NCBI RefSeq assembly: GCF_001642995.1
Contig: NZ_LOHS01000070.1
Location: 1-64,000, forward strand
DNA from: Streptomyces jeddahensis
GTDB taxonomy: Bacteria > Actinomycetota > Actinomycetes > Streptomycetales > Streptomycetaceae
Length of the DNA stretch: 64,000 bases
Direction of reading: 5' to 3'
Positions 31,437 to 39,822 of this stretch are shown one piece after another. Numbering within the stretch: position 1 is the first letter of the stretch; the number at the start of each line of letters is the position of its first letter. The position numbers and the translations under genes were made by a program. The notes under the pieces are model-generated. The model did not search any database, was not told where the DNA came from, and worked only from the letters and a program-made list of their open reading frames with translations.

Positions 31437-32051
31437 TCAGCGGAAGCGGCGTACTCCCGAAGGCGTCACCACCGCATGCACCGGCCGGTCGTGCGGTTCC
31501 TCGGGAACGTGCTCGACGACCTCGCTGTCGTACAGCAGGACCACCAGCGCCGGATCCGCGCCCGCCCGCTCCAGGCGCCCGAGCACCCGGTCGTACGAGC
31601 CTCCGCCGCGCCCCAGCCGCATCCCGCGCGCGTCCACGGCGAGCCCCGGCAGCAGGACCGCGTCCGCCTCCAGGACGGCGTCCGGTCCGAGCCGCGCGCC
31701 GGCCGGCTCCAAGAGTTCGATCTTCCCCGGGTGCCGGACGCCGACGAGCGAGTCCGCGCCCTCGTACACCGCCCAGTCGAGGTCGTTGTCGGCCAGCAGC
31801 ACCGGCAGGAGGACGCGCACCCCGCGCGCGTGGAGCGCGTCCAGCAACGCGCGCGTGCCGGGCTCGCTGCCGACCGACACGTACGCGGCGACCGTGCGGG
31901 CCCCGGAGAGCTCCGGCAGCTCAAGTGCCCGGCCGGCGAGAACCGCCGCCTCCTCGCGCACGTCATCCGCTGTCAACCCGCTTCTCACCGCGAGGAATCC
32001 CTGCCGCAACATTCGCTTGCCACGCTCTGGTCCGCCCTTGGCGTGTCTCAT
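31437..32051 (-). CDS. 5-formyltetrahydrofolate cyclo-ligase
   Basis: A 204-residue enzyme that converts 5-formyl-THF to 5,10-methenyl-THF using ATP. The family signatures are AAYVSVGSEPGTRALLDAL (near residue 55), VDARGMRLGRGGGSYDRVL (phosphate-binding, near 140) and a C-terminal VVEHVPEEPHDRPVHAVVTP. ATG 32051 (MRHAKGGPERGKR) is selected because related proteins begin MxHA; ATG 32072 is in frame with GAGG five bases upstream and is possible. It is divergent from galU. Confidence 0.9.
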   Translation of the reverse strand: MRHAKGGPERGKRMLRQGFLAVRSGLTADDVREEAAVLAGRALELPELSGARTVAAYVSVGSEPGTRALLDALHARGVRVLLPVLLADNDLDWAVYEGADSLVGVRHPGKIELLEPAGARLGPDAVLEADAVLLPGLAVDARGMRLGRGGGSYDRVLGRLERAGADPALVVLLYDSEVVEHVPEEPHDRPVHAVVTPSGVRRFR

Positions 32052-32144
32052 GGTGTTCTCATAACTCCTCATATTCGCCTCATATGAGAGCGAATTAACC
32101 GGACCCACAGATTCCGCACAATGGCACCCGATATGGTTGCGGAC

Positions 32145-33068
32145 ATGACTGACACGTCGCATCCAAGGATCAGCAAGGCTGTCATTCCTGCAGCAGGCCT
32201 CGGCACCCGGTTCCTGCCCGCCACCAAGGCCACTCCCAAGGAGATGCTGCCGGTCGTCGACAAGCCGGCGATCCAGTACGTGGTCGAGGAAGCCGTGTCC
32301 GCCGGCCTCGACGACGTCCTCATGATCACGGGCCGCAACAAGCGCCCCCTGGAGGACCACTTCGACCGCAACTACGAGCTGGAATCCGCCCTGGAGAAGA
32401 AGGGCGACGCCGACCGGCTCGCCAAGGTCCAGGAATCCAGCGATCTCGCGACGATGCATTACGTACGCCAGGGCGACCCGAAGGGCCTCGGCCACGCCAT
32501 CCTGTGCGCCGCGCCCCACGTCGGCCACGAGCCCTTCGCCGTCCTCCTCGGCGACGACCTGATCGACCCGCGCGACCCCCTGCTCGCGCGCATGATCGAG
32601 GTCCAGGAACAGCGCGGGGGCAGCGTGATCGCGCTCATGGAGGTCGACCCGGCCCAGATCCACCTCTACGGCTGCGCGGCCGTGGAGCCCACCGAGGACA
32701 GCGACGTCGTCGAGGTCACCGGCCTGGTCGAGAAGCCCGACCCCGCGGACGCCCCCAGCAACTACGCGATCATCGGGCGCTACGTCCTCGACCCGCACGT
32801 CTTCGACATACTCCGCAAGACCGAGCCGGGCCGCGGCGGTGAGATCCAGATCACCGACGCCCTGCAGAAGCTCGCCGAGGAGCACCGGGGCACCGACGGC
32901 GGCGGGGCCGGCGGTCCCGTGCACGGCGTCGTCTTCAAGGGCCGCCGCTACGACACCGGCGATCGTGGCGACTACCTGCGTGCCATTGTCAGACTCGCGT
33001 GCGAACGTGAAGACCTGGGCCCGGACTTCCGGACCTGGCTTCGCAGTTACGTCGACGAGGAGATGTAG
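32145..33068 (+). CDS. galU: UTP-glucose-1-phosphate uridylyltransferase
   Basis: A 307-residue nucleotidyltransferase that makes UDP-glucose. The nucleotide loop is AAGLGTRFLPATKATPKEMLP, followed by VLLGDDL (metal aspartates, near 133) and VEKPDPADAPSNYAIIGRYVL. A -10-like TATGGT at 32132-32137 lies seven bases before ATG 32145 and there is no ribosome site, so it is probably leaderless. The glp gene starts four bases after its stop. The galU-glp pairing is kept in other actinobacteria. Confidence 0.95.
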   Translation: MTDTSHPRISKAVIPAAGLGTRFLPATKATPKEMLPVVDKPAIQYVVEEAVSAGLDDVLMITGRNKRPLEDHFDRNYELESALEKKGDADRLAKVQESSDLATMHYVRQGDPKGLGHAILCAAPHVGHEPFAVLLGDDLIDPRDPLLARMIEVQEQRGGSVIALMEVDPAQIHLYGCAAVEPTEDSDVVEVTGLVEKPDPADAPSNYAIIGRYVLDPHVFDILRKTEPGRGGEIQITDALQKLAEEHRGTDGGGAGGPVHGVVFKGRRYDTGDRGDYLRAIVRLACEREDLGPDFRTWLRSYVDEEM

Positions 33069-33072
33069 CAAT

Positions 33073-34401
33073 TTGAGCAACGCCGCGACCCGCGTCACCG
33101 GCCAGGACCACATCTGGTCGGTGTCCGAGCACCTCGAGGACATCCTCACCACCGTCCGGCCCCTGGAACCCATCGAGCTGCATCTGCTCGACGCCCAGGG
33201 CTGCGTCCTCGTCGAGGACGTCACGGTGCCGGTGTCCCTGCCGCCCTTCGACAACAGCTCGATGGACGGGTACGCGGTCCGGGTCGCCGACGTGTCGGGC
33301 GCGAGCGAGGAGTTCCCCGCCGTGCTGACGGTCGTCGGCGACGTCGCCGCGGGCCAGGCCGCGCAGCCCGCGGTCGGGCCCGGCCAGGCCGCCCGCATCA
33401 TGACCGGAGCCCCGCTGCCGCCCGGGGCCGAGGCCGTCGTCCCCGTCGAGTGGACCGACGGCGGACTGGGCGCCGGCCCCGTCTCCGGAATGCGCGCCCA
33501 CAGCGCCGCCCCGGAGGCAGCCTACGGCCGCGTCCATGTGTACCGCCCCGCTGAGGCACGCGCGCACGTCCGCGCGAAGGGCAGCGACGTGAAGGCCGGA
33601 GAGCGCGCGCTGGAGGCCGGCACGGTCCTCGGCCCGCCGCAGATCGCCCTGCTCGCCGCCATCGGCCGCGGCACCGTCCGGGTACGCCCGCGCCCACGCG
33701 TCGTCGTCCTGTCCACCGGCAGCGAACTCGTCCAGCCCGGCGAGGAATTGGAAGACGGCCAGATCTACGACTCCAACAGCTTCGCGCTCACCGCGGCCGC
33801 CCGCGACGCCGGAGCGATGGCCTACCGCGTCGGCGCCGTGGCCGACGATGCCGACACCCTGCGCGCCACCATCGAGGACCAGCTGATCCGCGCCGACCTG
33901 ATCGTCACCACGGGCGGCGTCAGCGTCGGAGCGTACGACGTCGTCAAGGAGGCCCTGTCGTACGTCGGCGACGAGGACGAGGCAGGCAGCGGCATCGAGT
34001 TCCGCAAGCTCGCCATGCAGCCCGGCAAGCCCCAGGGCTTCGGCTCCATCGGCCCCGACCACACCCCGCTGCTCGCCCTCCCCGGCAACCCCGTCTCGTC
34101 GTACGTCTCCTTCGAGCTGTTCGTACGCCCCGCCATCCGGGCGCTGATGGGCCTTGCGGACGTGCACCGGCCGACCACGCGAGCGGTCCTGGAGGCCGGC
34201 AAGGCGCTCTCCTCGCCCGCCGCCAAGCGCCAGTTCCTGCGCGGGCGGTACGACGCGGGCACAGGCACCGTCACGCCCGTCGGAGGCGCGGGCTCGCACC
34301 TCATCGCCGCCCTCGCGCACGCGGACGCGTTGATCGTCATCCCCGAGGACACGACATCGGTCGAACCGGGCACGGAGGTCGAAGTGGTCCTGCTGGGCTG
34401 A
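33073..34401 (+). CDS. glp: MoeA-family gephyrin-like protein (Glp)
   Basis: A 442-residue molybdopterin molybdotransferase-fold protein. Domains I-II hold PPFDNSSMDGYAVRV and RIMTGAPLPPGAEAVVPVEW; the MoCF domain has VVLSTGSELVQPGEEL, YDSNSFALTAAA, VTTGGVSVGAYDVVKE and LPGNPVSSYVSFELFVRP; domain IV ends the chain. It starts at TTG 33073, with GAGGAG in the galU end. In C. glutamicum the equivalent Glp, encoded beside galU and glpR, binds FtsZ and the membrane receptor GlpR. The sepX/glpR gene is four genes downstream here. It may serve division, cofactor synthesis (moeA), or both. Confidence 0.88.
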   Translation: MSNAATRVTGQDHIWSVSEHLEDILTTVRPLEPIELHLLDAQGCVLVEDVTVPVSLPPFDNSSMDGYAVRVADVSGASEEFPAVLTVVGDVAAGQAAQPAVGPGQAARIMTGAPLPPGAEAVVPVEWTDGGLGAGPVSGMRAHSAAPEAAYGRVHVYRPAEARAHVRAKGSDVKAGERALEAGTVLGPPQIALLAAIGRGTVRVRPRPRVVVLSTGSELVQPGEELEDGQIYDSNSFALTAAARDAGAMAYRVGAVADDADTLRATIEDQLIRADLIVTTGGVSVGAYDVVKEALSYVGDEDEAGSGIEFRKLAMQPGKPQGFGSIGPDHTPLLALPGNPVSSYVSFELFVRPAIRALMGLADVHRPTTRAVLEAGKALSSPAAKRQFLRGRYDAGTGTVTPVGGAGSHLIAALAHADALIVIPEDTTSVEPGTEVEVVLLG

Positions 34402-34487
34402 GCATCGGCCAGTCGGGCGGAGGTACCCTGTCGCGCACACCAGGCCCGCGCGCACGGCGCCGGCCCTGACCAGGAGCGCGACAGCGA

Positions 34488-35012
34488 ATGACCGTGTTTT
34501 CCCAGGGGGAGGCCCCCGGACCTCCGGAGCCGGAACGGCTGACGCACATCGACGACGCGGGCGCCGCCCGCATGGTGGACGTATCCGGGAAGGACGTGAC
34601 GGCGCGCACCGCCCGCGCCAGCGGCCGCGTTCTCGTCGCGCCCCGCGTGGTCGAGCTGCTGCGCGGCGAAGGGGTGCCCAAGGGCGATGCCCTCGCGACC
34701 GCCCGTATCGCGGGGATCATGGGCGCCAAGCGAACCCCCGATCTGATCCCGCTGTGCCACCCGCTGGCCGTCTCGGGCGTGAAGGTGGACCTGTCGGTCG
34801 CGGACGACGCCGTCGAGATCACCGCCACGGTGAAGACGACGGACCGCACGGGCGTCGAGATGGAGGCCCTCACGGCGGTGAGCGTGGCGGCCCTCACGGT
34901 GATCGACATGGTCAAGGCCGTGGACAAGGGCGCCGTGATCACGGACGTACGGGTGGAGGAGAAGACCGGCGGCAAGTCCGGCGACTGGAGCCGGGCGGGA
35001 GGCCCGGCATGA
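34488..35012 (+). CDS. moaC: Cyclic pyranopterin monophosphate synthase
   Basis: A 174-residue enzyme of molybdenum cofactor synthesis that forms cPMP from the MoaA product. The signatures are [37 protein letters not shown] and [24 protein letters not shown], all intact. AGGAG precedes the ATG, and a TACCCT -10-like hexamer at about 34425 may give it its own promoter. Its stop overlaps a possible small frame (ATGA at 35009). The next Mo gene, mogA, is displaced by 370 bp of repeat-rich DNA. Confidence 0.93.
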   Translation: MTVFSQGEAPGPPEPERLTHIDDAGAARMVDVSGKDVTARTARASGRVLVAPRVVELLRGEGVPKGDALATARIAGIMGAKRTPDLIPLCHPLAVSGVKVDLSVADDAVEITATVKTTDRTGVEMEALTAVSVAALTVIDMVKAVDKGAVITDVRVEEKTGGKSGDWSRAGGPA

Positions 35013-35386
35013 GTGCCGCCGACGTGCACGCGCGCGTTGCGTCGTGGTCGGTGGCAGCCGCGCGCGTGGCGTCGTGGTCGGGCGCGGCCGCGAGCGGCGA
35101 CCGTGCCGGGGCTGTGCAGGTCGGGCGAGGTCCGCTGCGGTTCGGCAGCGCCCTGAAGGGGCGCGGGGCTGTGACATATGCGGCTCCGCCGCGCGGGCGC
35201 GACCAGCCACGATGGCGCCGCAGACGATTGACGGCACATCGCGGCACGTCCAGCGGAGCGCTGAGCGGCCGGGGTCGCAGCCAAGACGATACGCGGGCGT
35301 GCCCGACGGTCGGCGCGGGCGCGCACGCACCGGAACCCGCCGCGCAGGCGAGCCGCCGCGGCGCGCAGACAGGAGCGCGGGCATGA
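35009..35386 (+). CDS. Possible coupled ORF in the moaC-mogA spacer
   Basis: A 125-codon frame begins with ATGA overlapping the moaC stop and ends with TGA overlapping the mogA start. The product is Ala/Arg/Gly-rich, opens with a duplicated VASWS(V/G)AAA segment, and resembles no family. The DNA beneath is repeat-like, so the frame is probably a by-product of an insertion with no stop codons in GC-rich DNA. Confidence 0.15.
   Translation: MSAADVHARVASWSVAAARVASWSGAAASGDRAGAVQVGRGPLRFGSALKGRGAVTYAAPPRGRDQPRWRRRRLTAHRGTSSGALSGRGRSQDDTRACPTVGAGAHAPEPAAQASRRGAQTGARA
35013..35382. repeat. Repeat-rich insertion between moaC and mogA
   Basis: A 370-bp spacer. 35031-35060 and 35061-35090 are a 30-bp imperfect tandem duplication with GCGTCGTGGTCGG in both. 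From about 35150 to 35260 the sequence (aaggggcgcggggctgtgac, then gcggctccgccgcg and gcgcgaccagccac) resembles a dispersed intergenic repeat family I recall as common in Streptomyces. The identity is from memory and has not been searched. Confidence 0.5.
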
Positions 35387-35976
35387 CGACGCACGGCCAT
35401 CACGGCCATGGGCAGGAACAGGGCCGCCGCCACGGAGACGAGTCGGCACCGCGTCGTGCCCTCGTCGTCACCGCATCGAACCGCGCGGCGGCCGGGGTCT
35501 ACGCTGACAAGGGCGGGCCGCTGATCGCCGAGGCGCTGACGGCGCTCGGCTTCGCCGTCGACGGTCCCCAGGTGGTCCCCGACGGCGACCCCGTGGAGCA
35601 GGCGCTGCGGGCCGGGGTCGATGCCGGGTACGACGTCATCCTCACCACGGGCGGCACCGGCATCTCGCCCACCGACCGCACACCAGAGGCCACCCGGCGC
35701 GTCATCGACTACGAGGTGCCGGGCATTCCTGAGGCCATTCGCTCGTTCGGACAGATGAAGGTGCCCACGGCGGTGCTCTCCCGGGGACTTGCCGGGGTCG
35801 GCGGGCGGACACTGATCGTCAACCTGCCCGGTTCCACCGGCGGCGTACGGGACGGGCTCGCCGTACTGGAGCCCCTCCTGGTGCACGCCGTCGACCAGAT
35901 CCGCGGCGGCGACCACCCCAGACCTTCCCCCAGTGCCTCAGCGGCCTGGGAGGTACCCCCAGGGGGTGCGAGCTGA
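35383..35976 (+). CDS. mogA: Molybdopterin adenylyltransferase / MoaB-MogA family
   Basis: A 197-residue MoCF-fold protein that adenylylates molybdopterin before metal insertion. After a His/Gly-rich start ([12 protein letters not shown]) come ALVVTASNRAAAGVYADKGG, ILTTGGTGISPTDRTPEATR and the C-terminal NLPGSTGGVRDGLAVL. AGGAG precedes ATG 35383. The His-rich leader is not part of the fold. The stop overlaps the CTG start of the next gene. Confidence 0.9.
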   Translation: MTTHGHHGHGQEQGRRHGDESAPRRALVVTASNRAAAGVYADKGGPLIAEALTALGFAVDGPQVVPDGDPVEQALRAGVDAGYDVILTTGGTGISPTDRTPEATRRVIDYEVPGIPEAIRSFGQMKVPTAVLSRGLAGVGGRTLIVNLPGSTGGVRDGLAVLEPLLVHAVDQIRGGDHPRPSPSASAAWEVPPGGAS

Positions 35977-36608
35977 ACAGCCCATCCTGGCCCGTCGAGC
36001 TCGCGGACGGCGACGTCGCTCTCCGCCCCATAAGGCTGCGCGACCAGCGGACATGGCGCGAGGTCAACCGGCGCAACCGGGACTGGCTGCGCCCGTGGGA
36101 GGCGACCATTCCGCCGCCCACGCCCAGCGGCCCCGTCGCACATCGCCCGACCTACCGTCAGATGGTCCGCCATCTGCGCGCCGAGGCGAGCGCGGGCCGG
36201 ATGCTGCCCTTCGTCATCGAGTACCAGGGCCGCCTCGTCGGGCAGCTGACCGTCGCCGGTATCACCTGGGGCTCGATGTGCTCGGGCCATATCGGCTACT
36301 GGGTCGACGAGGCGGTCGCGGGCCGCGGTGTGATGCCGACGGCCGTGGCGCTGGCCGTCGACCACTGCTTCCGCACGGTCGGCCTGCACCGCATCGAAGT
36401 CTGCATTCGCCCCGAGAACGCACCCAGCCGCAGGGTCGTCGAGAAACTCGGATTCCGCGAGGAGGGACTTCGTCCACGGTATCTTCACATCGACGGTGCC
36501 TGGCGTGATCATCTCGTCTTCGCGCTCACCGCCGAAGAAGTGCCGGAGGGGCTGCTCCGCCGTTGGCACCAGGCGCGTTCCAGGAACAGCGGGCAGAACA
36601 CCGTCTGA
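35973..36608 (+). CDS. GNAT acetyltransferase (RimJ/RimL type)
   Basis: A 211-residue acetyltransferase. The family begins with SPWPVELADGDVALRPIRLR, then NRDWLRPWEATIP, GYWVDEAVAGRGVMPTAVAL (acetyl-CoA loop, near 115) and NAPSRRVVEKLGFREEG. The expected N-terminus is in frame only from CTG 35973, whose last two bases start the mogA stop (CTGA). AGGGGG lies six bases upstream. The first ATG (36162) would cut off 63 conserved residues. This gene sits between mogA and sepX, as in the corynebacterial glp-rimJ-glpR group. Confidence 0.85.
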   Translation: MNSPSWPVELADGDVALRPIRLRDQRTWREVNRRNRDWLRPWEATIPPPTPSGPVAHRPTYRQMVRHLRAEASAGRMLPFVIEYQGRLVGQLTVAGITWGSMCSGHIGYWVDEAVAGRGVMPTAVALAVDHCFRTVGLHRIEVCIRPENAPSRRVVEKLGFREEGLRPRYLHIDGAWRDHLVFALTAEEVPEGLLRRWHQARSRNSGQNTV

Positions 36609-36791
36609 GGGCGCTCGTCGATGCGGAATAAAATAAATGTTCGAAAATGATCGGCGGCCGATCGCCTGAGCCATTAATTTTCCCGCCGCCGTGGCGCTGC
36701 TGATCGCATGAGTCGCAAAAAAAGCTCGGAATATCAGCCAGATCGTGCGACACACCGGTGGAATTGGCAGATGGCCTCACGCAAACCCCTC

Positions 36792-36797
36792 TACGGT
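36792..36797 (+). promoter_or_regulatory. -10 box of leaderless sepX
   Basis: TACGGT, seven bases upstream of the GTG. The start of transcription would coincide with the start codon. Confidence 0.5.
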
Positions 36798-36804
36798 GTG
36801 AGGC

Positions 36805-38460
36805 GTGAGCAGCAGCGGCCTCATCTACGCAGTCATCGTCGGGGCCTGGGCCGCCTACTTGGTGCCGATGTGGCTCCGTAGGCAGGACGAGCTGAACGAA
36901 GCCCGTCCGACGGAACGCTTCAGCACCGCCATCCGGCTGCTGTCCGGACGAGCGGGGATGGAGCGCCGATACGCCAAGGACCTGGAAGCGCGCTCGGCCG
37001 GAGAGGCTGATCCGCGCGTCGACCCGGACGACGTCACCGACTCGGTGGACGTCCGGGCCTTCGCCGTGTCTCCGTCGCGCAAGGAGGTGCCCCGGGCGCG
37101 CAGGGAGAGGCACGACGCGGCCGGCGCCGCACGCCGTGACGAGAGCCGGGACGCAGCGCTGCGCGAAGGCCGGGAAACGAGCGAAGGCCGGGGCGCAGGA
37201 CTGCGCGAAGGCAGGGGTGCGCGAGGAGACGATCGCGGGGTCGCGCGACGAGACGACCGCGGGGTCGCACGAGACGATCGCGGGGTCGCACGAGACGACC
37301 GCGGGGCCGTACGGCGGGAGGACCGCGGAGACGCACCGCGGGACGCACGCGAGGACGCGCCGCGGCCCGAAACGGGAGCCCCGGCAGCCCCGCGAGCCAC
37401 TTCCAAGGGGCGTTCCCGTGTGCACGCCGAGGCCCGGACCCAGCCGCCGAAGGTGCACGCCCAGGCCCGCCCCGCGGACGGCTCGCCGACTCGGGAGGTA
37501 TCCCGGCAGGAGCCATCGCCCGCACGCCGCGCGGCCACGCGAGATGCCGTCGCGCGGGCCCAGCGCTCGAAGGTGCTGGCGCGCCGTCGCCGCACGACGG
37601 TGGTCCTGTTCTTCGCCTTCACGCTCGGCGCGATCGTCGCCGCCGTCGGAGGGCTCGCGTTTCTGTGGGCGCCCGCGGTACCGGCCCTGCTGCTCAGCGG
37701 CTATATCGCGCACCTGCGTTCCCAGGAGCGGCGACGATTCACGTATGTCATGGACCGGCGCCGGGCCGAGGCCGCGGCGCAGAGCCTGCGCGAGCGGGAG
37801 CGGCAGCCGCGCCGGCGCCCGCCCGCCGACGGCCCGGCCGGCGACGAGACGGAGGAGGAATCGGCGCCCGCCGCCGGCCCGGACCTCTCGGCGCTCGCCG
37901 CCGACCGCCGCGCCATCGTCGAGCAGACCGACCACGCCGAGTGGCTCGACCAGCAGCGCGAGCAGCCGTGCGGCCCCGGCAACGGCGACAGCTGGGAGCC
38001 CGTGCCCGTGCCGCTGCCGACATATGTGACCGCGCCGGTCGCCCCGCGCGCCGCCGGCGGTGTCGACCTGGGCGCGCCCGACGTGTGGAGCTCGGCGCGG
38101 TCCAGTGCGGCGGAACCGGCGACGGGCGGTGCCGCCGACCGCGCCGACCGCCCGGGCAGCCCGGAAGGTGCCGACCGTTCCGCCCGGGTGCCGGGCCCGG
38201 CGTCCGGCGCGGACCGCGATCACGGTGCCGCGGCGGGACAGGACCCGGCGGGGGACGCCGGCGCGGGCGCCCAGGGGCACGCCGCGGCAGGCCCGTCGGC
38301 GGAGGGGCAGGACGGCGGGGCGGACGCGCAGGAAGCTGCCGCGGGTGATCGGAGCGACGCCCGCCGCGCGGCCTCCGCACGGCGTTCCCGCGAGCGCGGC
38401 CGCACGCCGCTGTTCGACCAGTACGCGGACGGGGACCGGCCCCGAGCCGCCAACGAGTGA
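36805..38460 (+). CDS. sepX: Divisome membrane protein SepX / GlpR
   Basis: A 551-residue membrane protein. A first helix (SGLIYAVIVGAWAAYLVPMWL, 4-24) is followed by RRQDELNEARPTERFSTAIRLLSGR, the motif that in corynebacterial GlpR contacts the gephyrin-like Glp. A long charged linker follows (about 75-265), then two close helices (VVLFFAFTLGAIVAAVGGLAFLW and APAVPALLLSGYIAHL) and a disordered Pro/Ala/Asp-rich tail. The linker contains a DDRGVAR repeat coded by 21-bp tandem units. TACGGT seven bases before GTG 36805 and no ribosome site indicate leaderless translation. In S. venezuelae SepX supports cross-wall formation and sporulation. Confidence 0.9.
   Translation: MSSSGLIYAVIVGAWAAYLVPMWLRRQDELNEARPTERFSTAIRLLSGRAGMERRYAKDLEARSAGEADPRVDPDDVTDSVDVRAFAVSPSRKEVPRARRERHDAAGAARRDESRDAALREGRETSEGRGAGLREGRGARGDDRGVARRDDRGVARDDRGVARDDRGAVRREDRGDAPRDAREDAPRPETGAPAAPRATSKGRSRVHAEARTQPPKVHAQARPADGSPTREVSRQEPSPARRAATRDAVARAQRSKVLARRRRTTVVLFFAFTLGAIVAAVGGLAFLWAPAVPALLLSGYIAHLRSQERRRFTYVMDRRRAEAAAQSLRERERQPRRRPPADGPAGDETEEESAPAAGPDLSALAADRRAIVEQTDHAEWLDQQREQPCGPGNGDSWEPVPVPLPTYVTAPVAPRAAGGVDLGAPDVWSSARSSAAEPATGGAADRADRPGSPEGADRSARVPGPASGADRDHGAAAGQDPAGDAGAGAQGHAAAGPSAEGQDGGADAQEAAAGDRSDARRAASARRSRERGRTPLFDQYADGDRPRAANE
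37226..37312 (+). repeat. 21-bp tandem repeats in the sepX linker
   Basis: Four units, 37226-37246, 37250-37270, 37271-37291 and 37292-37312, each GAGACGAYCGCGGGGTCGCRC with small changes; a 3-bp insertion follows the first. They encode repeated D-D-R-G-V-A-R in the charged linker and are in frame. Confidence 0.8.
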
Positions 38461-38540
38461 GACGCGGTGGCCGGGCGGCGGGACGCGCGAGCCGGCCGGG
38501 CGCGTCCGCCGCCTCCGCGGCTGACCAGCCAGGCAACGGA

Positions 38541-38571
38541 TTTCCAAGCACCCGGACCGGGATGCTAGAGT
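38541..38571 (+). promoter_or_regulatory. Promoter of tRNA-Ala
   Basis: TAGAGT at 38566-38571 is a good -10 box, 15 bp before the tRNA. TTTCCA at 38541-38546 is a possible -35 with a 19-bp spacer. It is the only strong match upstream. Confidence 0.55.
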
Positions 38572-38585
38572 TTCACTCGTTGCAA

Positions 38586-38659
38586 GGGCCTGTGGCGCAG
38601 TCCGGTAGCGCACCTCGTTCGCATCGAGGGGGCCAGGGGTTCAAATCCCCTCAGGTCCA
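38586..38659 (+). tRNA. tRNA-Ala (CGC)
   Basis: A full cloverleaf. Acceptor GGGCCTG (38586-38592) pairs with CAGGTCC (38652-38658) and includes the G3:U70 wobble that defines alanine tRNAs. The D stem is GCGC/GCGC. The anticodon stem CCTCG/CGAGG encloses TTCGCAT, giving anticodon CGC for codon GCG. T stem AGGGG/CCCCT encloses TTCAAAT. Discriminator is A; CCA is not encoded. Its 3' end is the left attachment repeat of the downstream island. Confidence 0.95.
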
Positions 38660-38664
38660 CTGCA
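38648..38664 (+). repeat. attL of the tRNA-Ala island
   Basis: 17-bp direct repeat CCCTCAGGTCCACTGCA inside the intact tRNA gene 3' end. Confidence 0.8.
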
Positions 38665-38672
38665 CGACCGTT

Positions 38673-38688
38673 CTTGAGTTAGCTCAAG
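38673..38688. other. Small hairpin at the island left edge
   Basis: CTTGAG-TTAG-CTCAAG, extended outside by ACC/GGT (38667-38690), nine bases after attL. It may be part of the tRNA terminator brought by the element or an arm-type site. Confidence 0.35.
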
Positions 38689-38700
38689 GTCGGTTGACGA

Positions 38701-38732
38701 GATCCCGGCGATCATGATGATCGTGCGGGATC
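38701..38732. terminator. Long palindrome, terminator at the island left end
   Basis: GATCCCG and CGATCAT on the left pair with ATGATCG and CGGGATC on the right (38701-38732), followed on the plus strand by TTTGTCATTT. This would stop tRNA read-through and could also serve the leftward LysR gene. Confidence 0.65.
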
Positions 38733-38846
38733 TTTGTCATTTCCGGGAACGCGGCTGGCAGGGCGATGTCGGACGGCGTGGGCACGCACGCTATCTCCAG
38801 CGCAAAGGGCAAGCGGCGCCCCCTCGCCTCTGTTCCGCAGTGGTTC

Positions 38847-39815
38847 TCAGACGCGTCCGGGTCCGCCTCTTCGCACAGCGCCGAGCTGAGTGCGGTCGAG
38901 GCCGGCCTCGGTGAACTTCTGTGCCACCGCGCGCAGTACGCGGGCCATGGCCTGGGCGGGTGGGGTCGCGGCGCGGGTCGCGGCGCGGGCGAGCAGGATG
39001 CGGCGGGTGGGAGCGGGCACGTCGGAGCCGAAGGGCAGCAGACGGACGTCGCTGCGGCGGCTGGTGAGGGCGAGCCGGGGAGCGAGGGCGATCCCGAGAC
39101 CGGCCGCGACCATGGCCTGCGCCTCCTGGTAGTCGTGCGAGGCATAGGCGATACGCGGCTCGAACCCGGCCCGGCGGCAGCTGCGGCGCAGAACGTCGGC
39201 GACGGGATGGTTGTCGGCGCGGATGATCCACTCCTGATCGGCGAGGTCGCCGAGGCGCAGCGCCGGCCGGGTGCGCAGCGGGGAGTCGGCGGGCACGACC
39301 AGCACGGTCGGGTCGTCGAGGAGGTGCGTGACGGCGAGGGCGTCGTCGTCGACGCGGTTCCACTCATAGTCCCACAGCAGCGCCTGCTCGACCTCGCCCG
39401 TGTGCAGCATCTCGCGCAGCTGGTCGAGGACTCCGGCACGTACCACGATCCGCACGCCGGGGTGACGGTGGCTGAACCGGGTGAGGGCGAGCGGCAGCAG
39501 TGAGGCGCTGGCGGTGGGGAAGGAGCCGAGCCTGAGAGTGCCCTGGTCGAGGTCGGCGAAGGACTCCAAATCGGCCTCGGCTGCGCCCAGTTCGCGGCGG
39601 ATGACCCGGCCCCGCTCGGCCAGGGCGGCGCCCGCGGGGGTGGTGCGGATGCCGCGCGGCAGCCGTTCGATCAAGGGCTGTCCGGTCTCCCGCTCGAGCA
39701 GGGACATCTGCTGGGAGGCGGCGGAGGTGGTCATTCCCATCGCCTCCGCGGCGGCGGTGAGCGAGCCGCGCTCGGCGGCCTCGGTGAGCAGCAGCAGACG
39801 GCGCACGTTCAGCAT
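38847..39815 (-). CDS. LysR family transcriptional regulator
   Basis: A 322-residue LTTR. The N-terminal winged helix-turn-helix reads RLLLLTEAAERGSLTAAAEA, then MTTSAASQQMSLLERETGQPLIER. The effector domain starts near residue 92 (LRLGSFPTASASLLPLAL). ATG 39815. It is divergent from the PrpF-like gene, and a TTTAG-N5-CTAAA palindrome lies between them. It probably controls that gene and the carrier after it, in response to an organic acid. Confidence 0.88.
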   Translation of the reverse strand: MLNVRRLLLLTEAAERGSLTAAAEAMGMTTSAASQQMSLLERETGQPLIERLPRGIRTTPAGAALAERGRVIRRELGAAEADLESFADLDQGTLRLGSFPTASASLLPLALTRFSHRHPGVRIVVRAGVLDQLREMLHTGEVEQALLWDYEWNRVDDDALAVTHLLDDPTVLVVPADSPLRTRPALRLGDLADQEWIIRADNHPVADVLRRSCRRAGFEPRIAYASHDYQEAQAMVAAGLGIALAPRLALTSRRSDVRLLPFGSDVPAPTRRILLARAATRAATPPAQAMARVLRAVAQKFTEAGLDRTQLGAVRRGGPGRV

Positions 39816-39822
39816 GCGACGA

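Noticed and set aside
36757..36771. tRNA-Leu fragment (GGTGGAATTGGCAGA resembles a D-arm)
   Set aside because: Only 15 bases match; no acceptor, anticodon or T arm can be built around it. It lies where sepX promoter elements should be, so TTGGCA may just be part of a -35 region.
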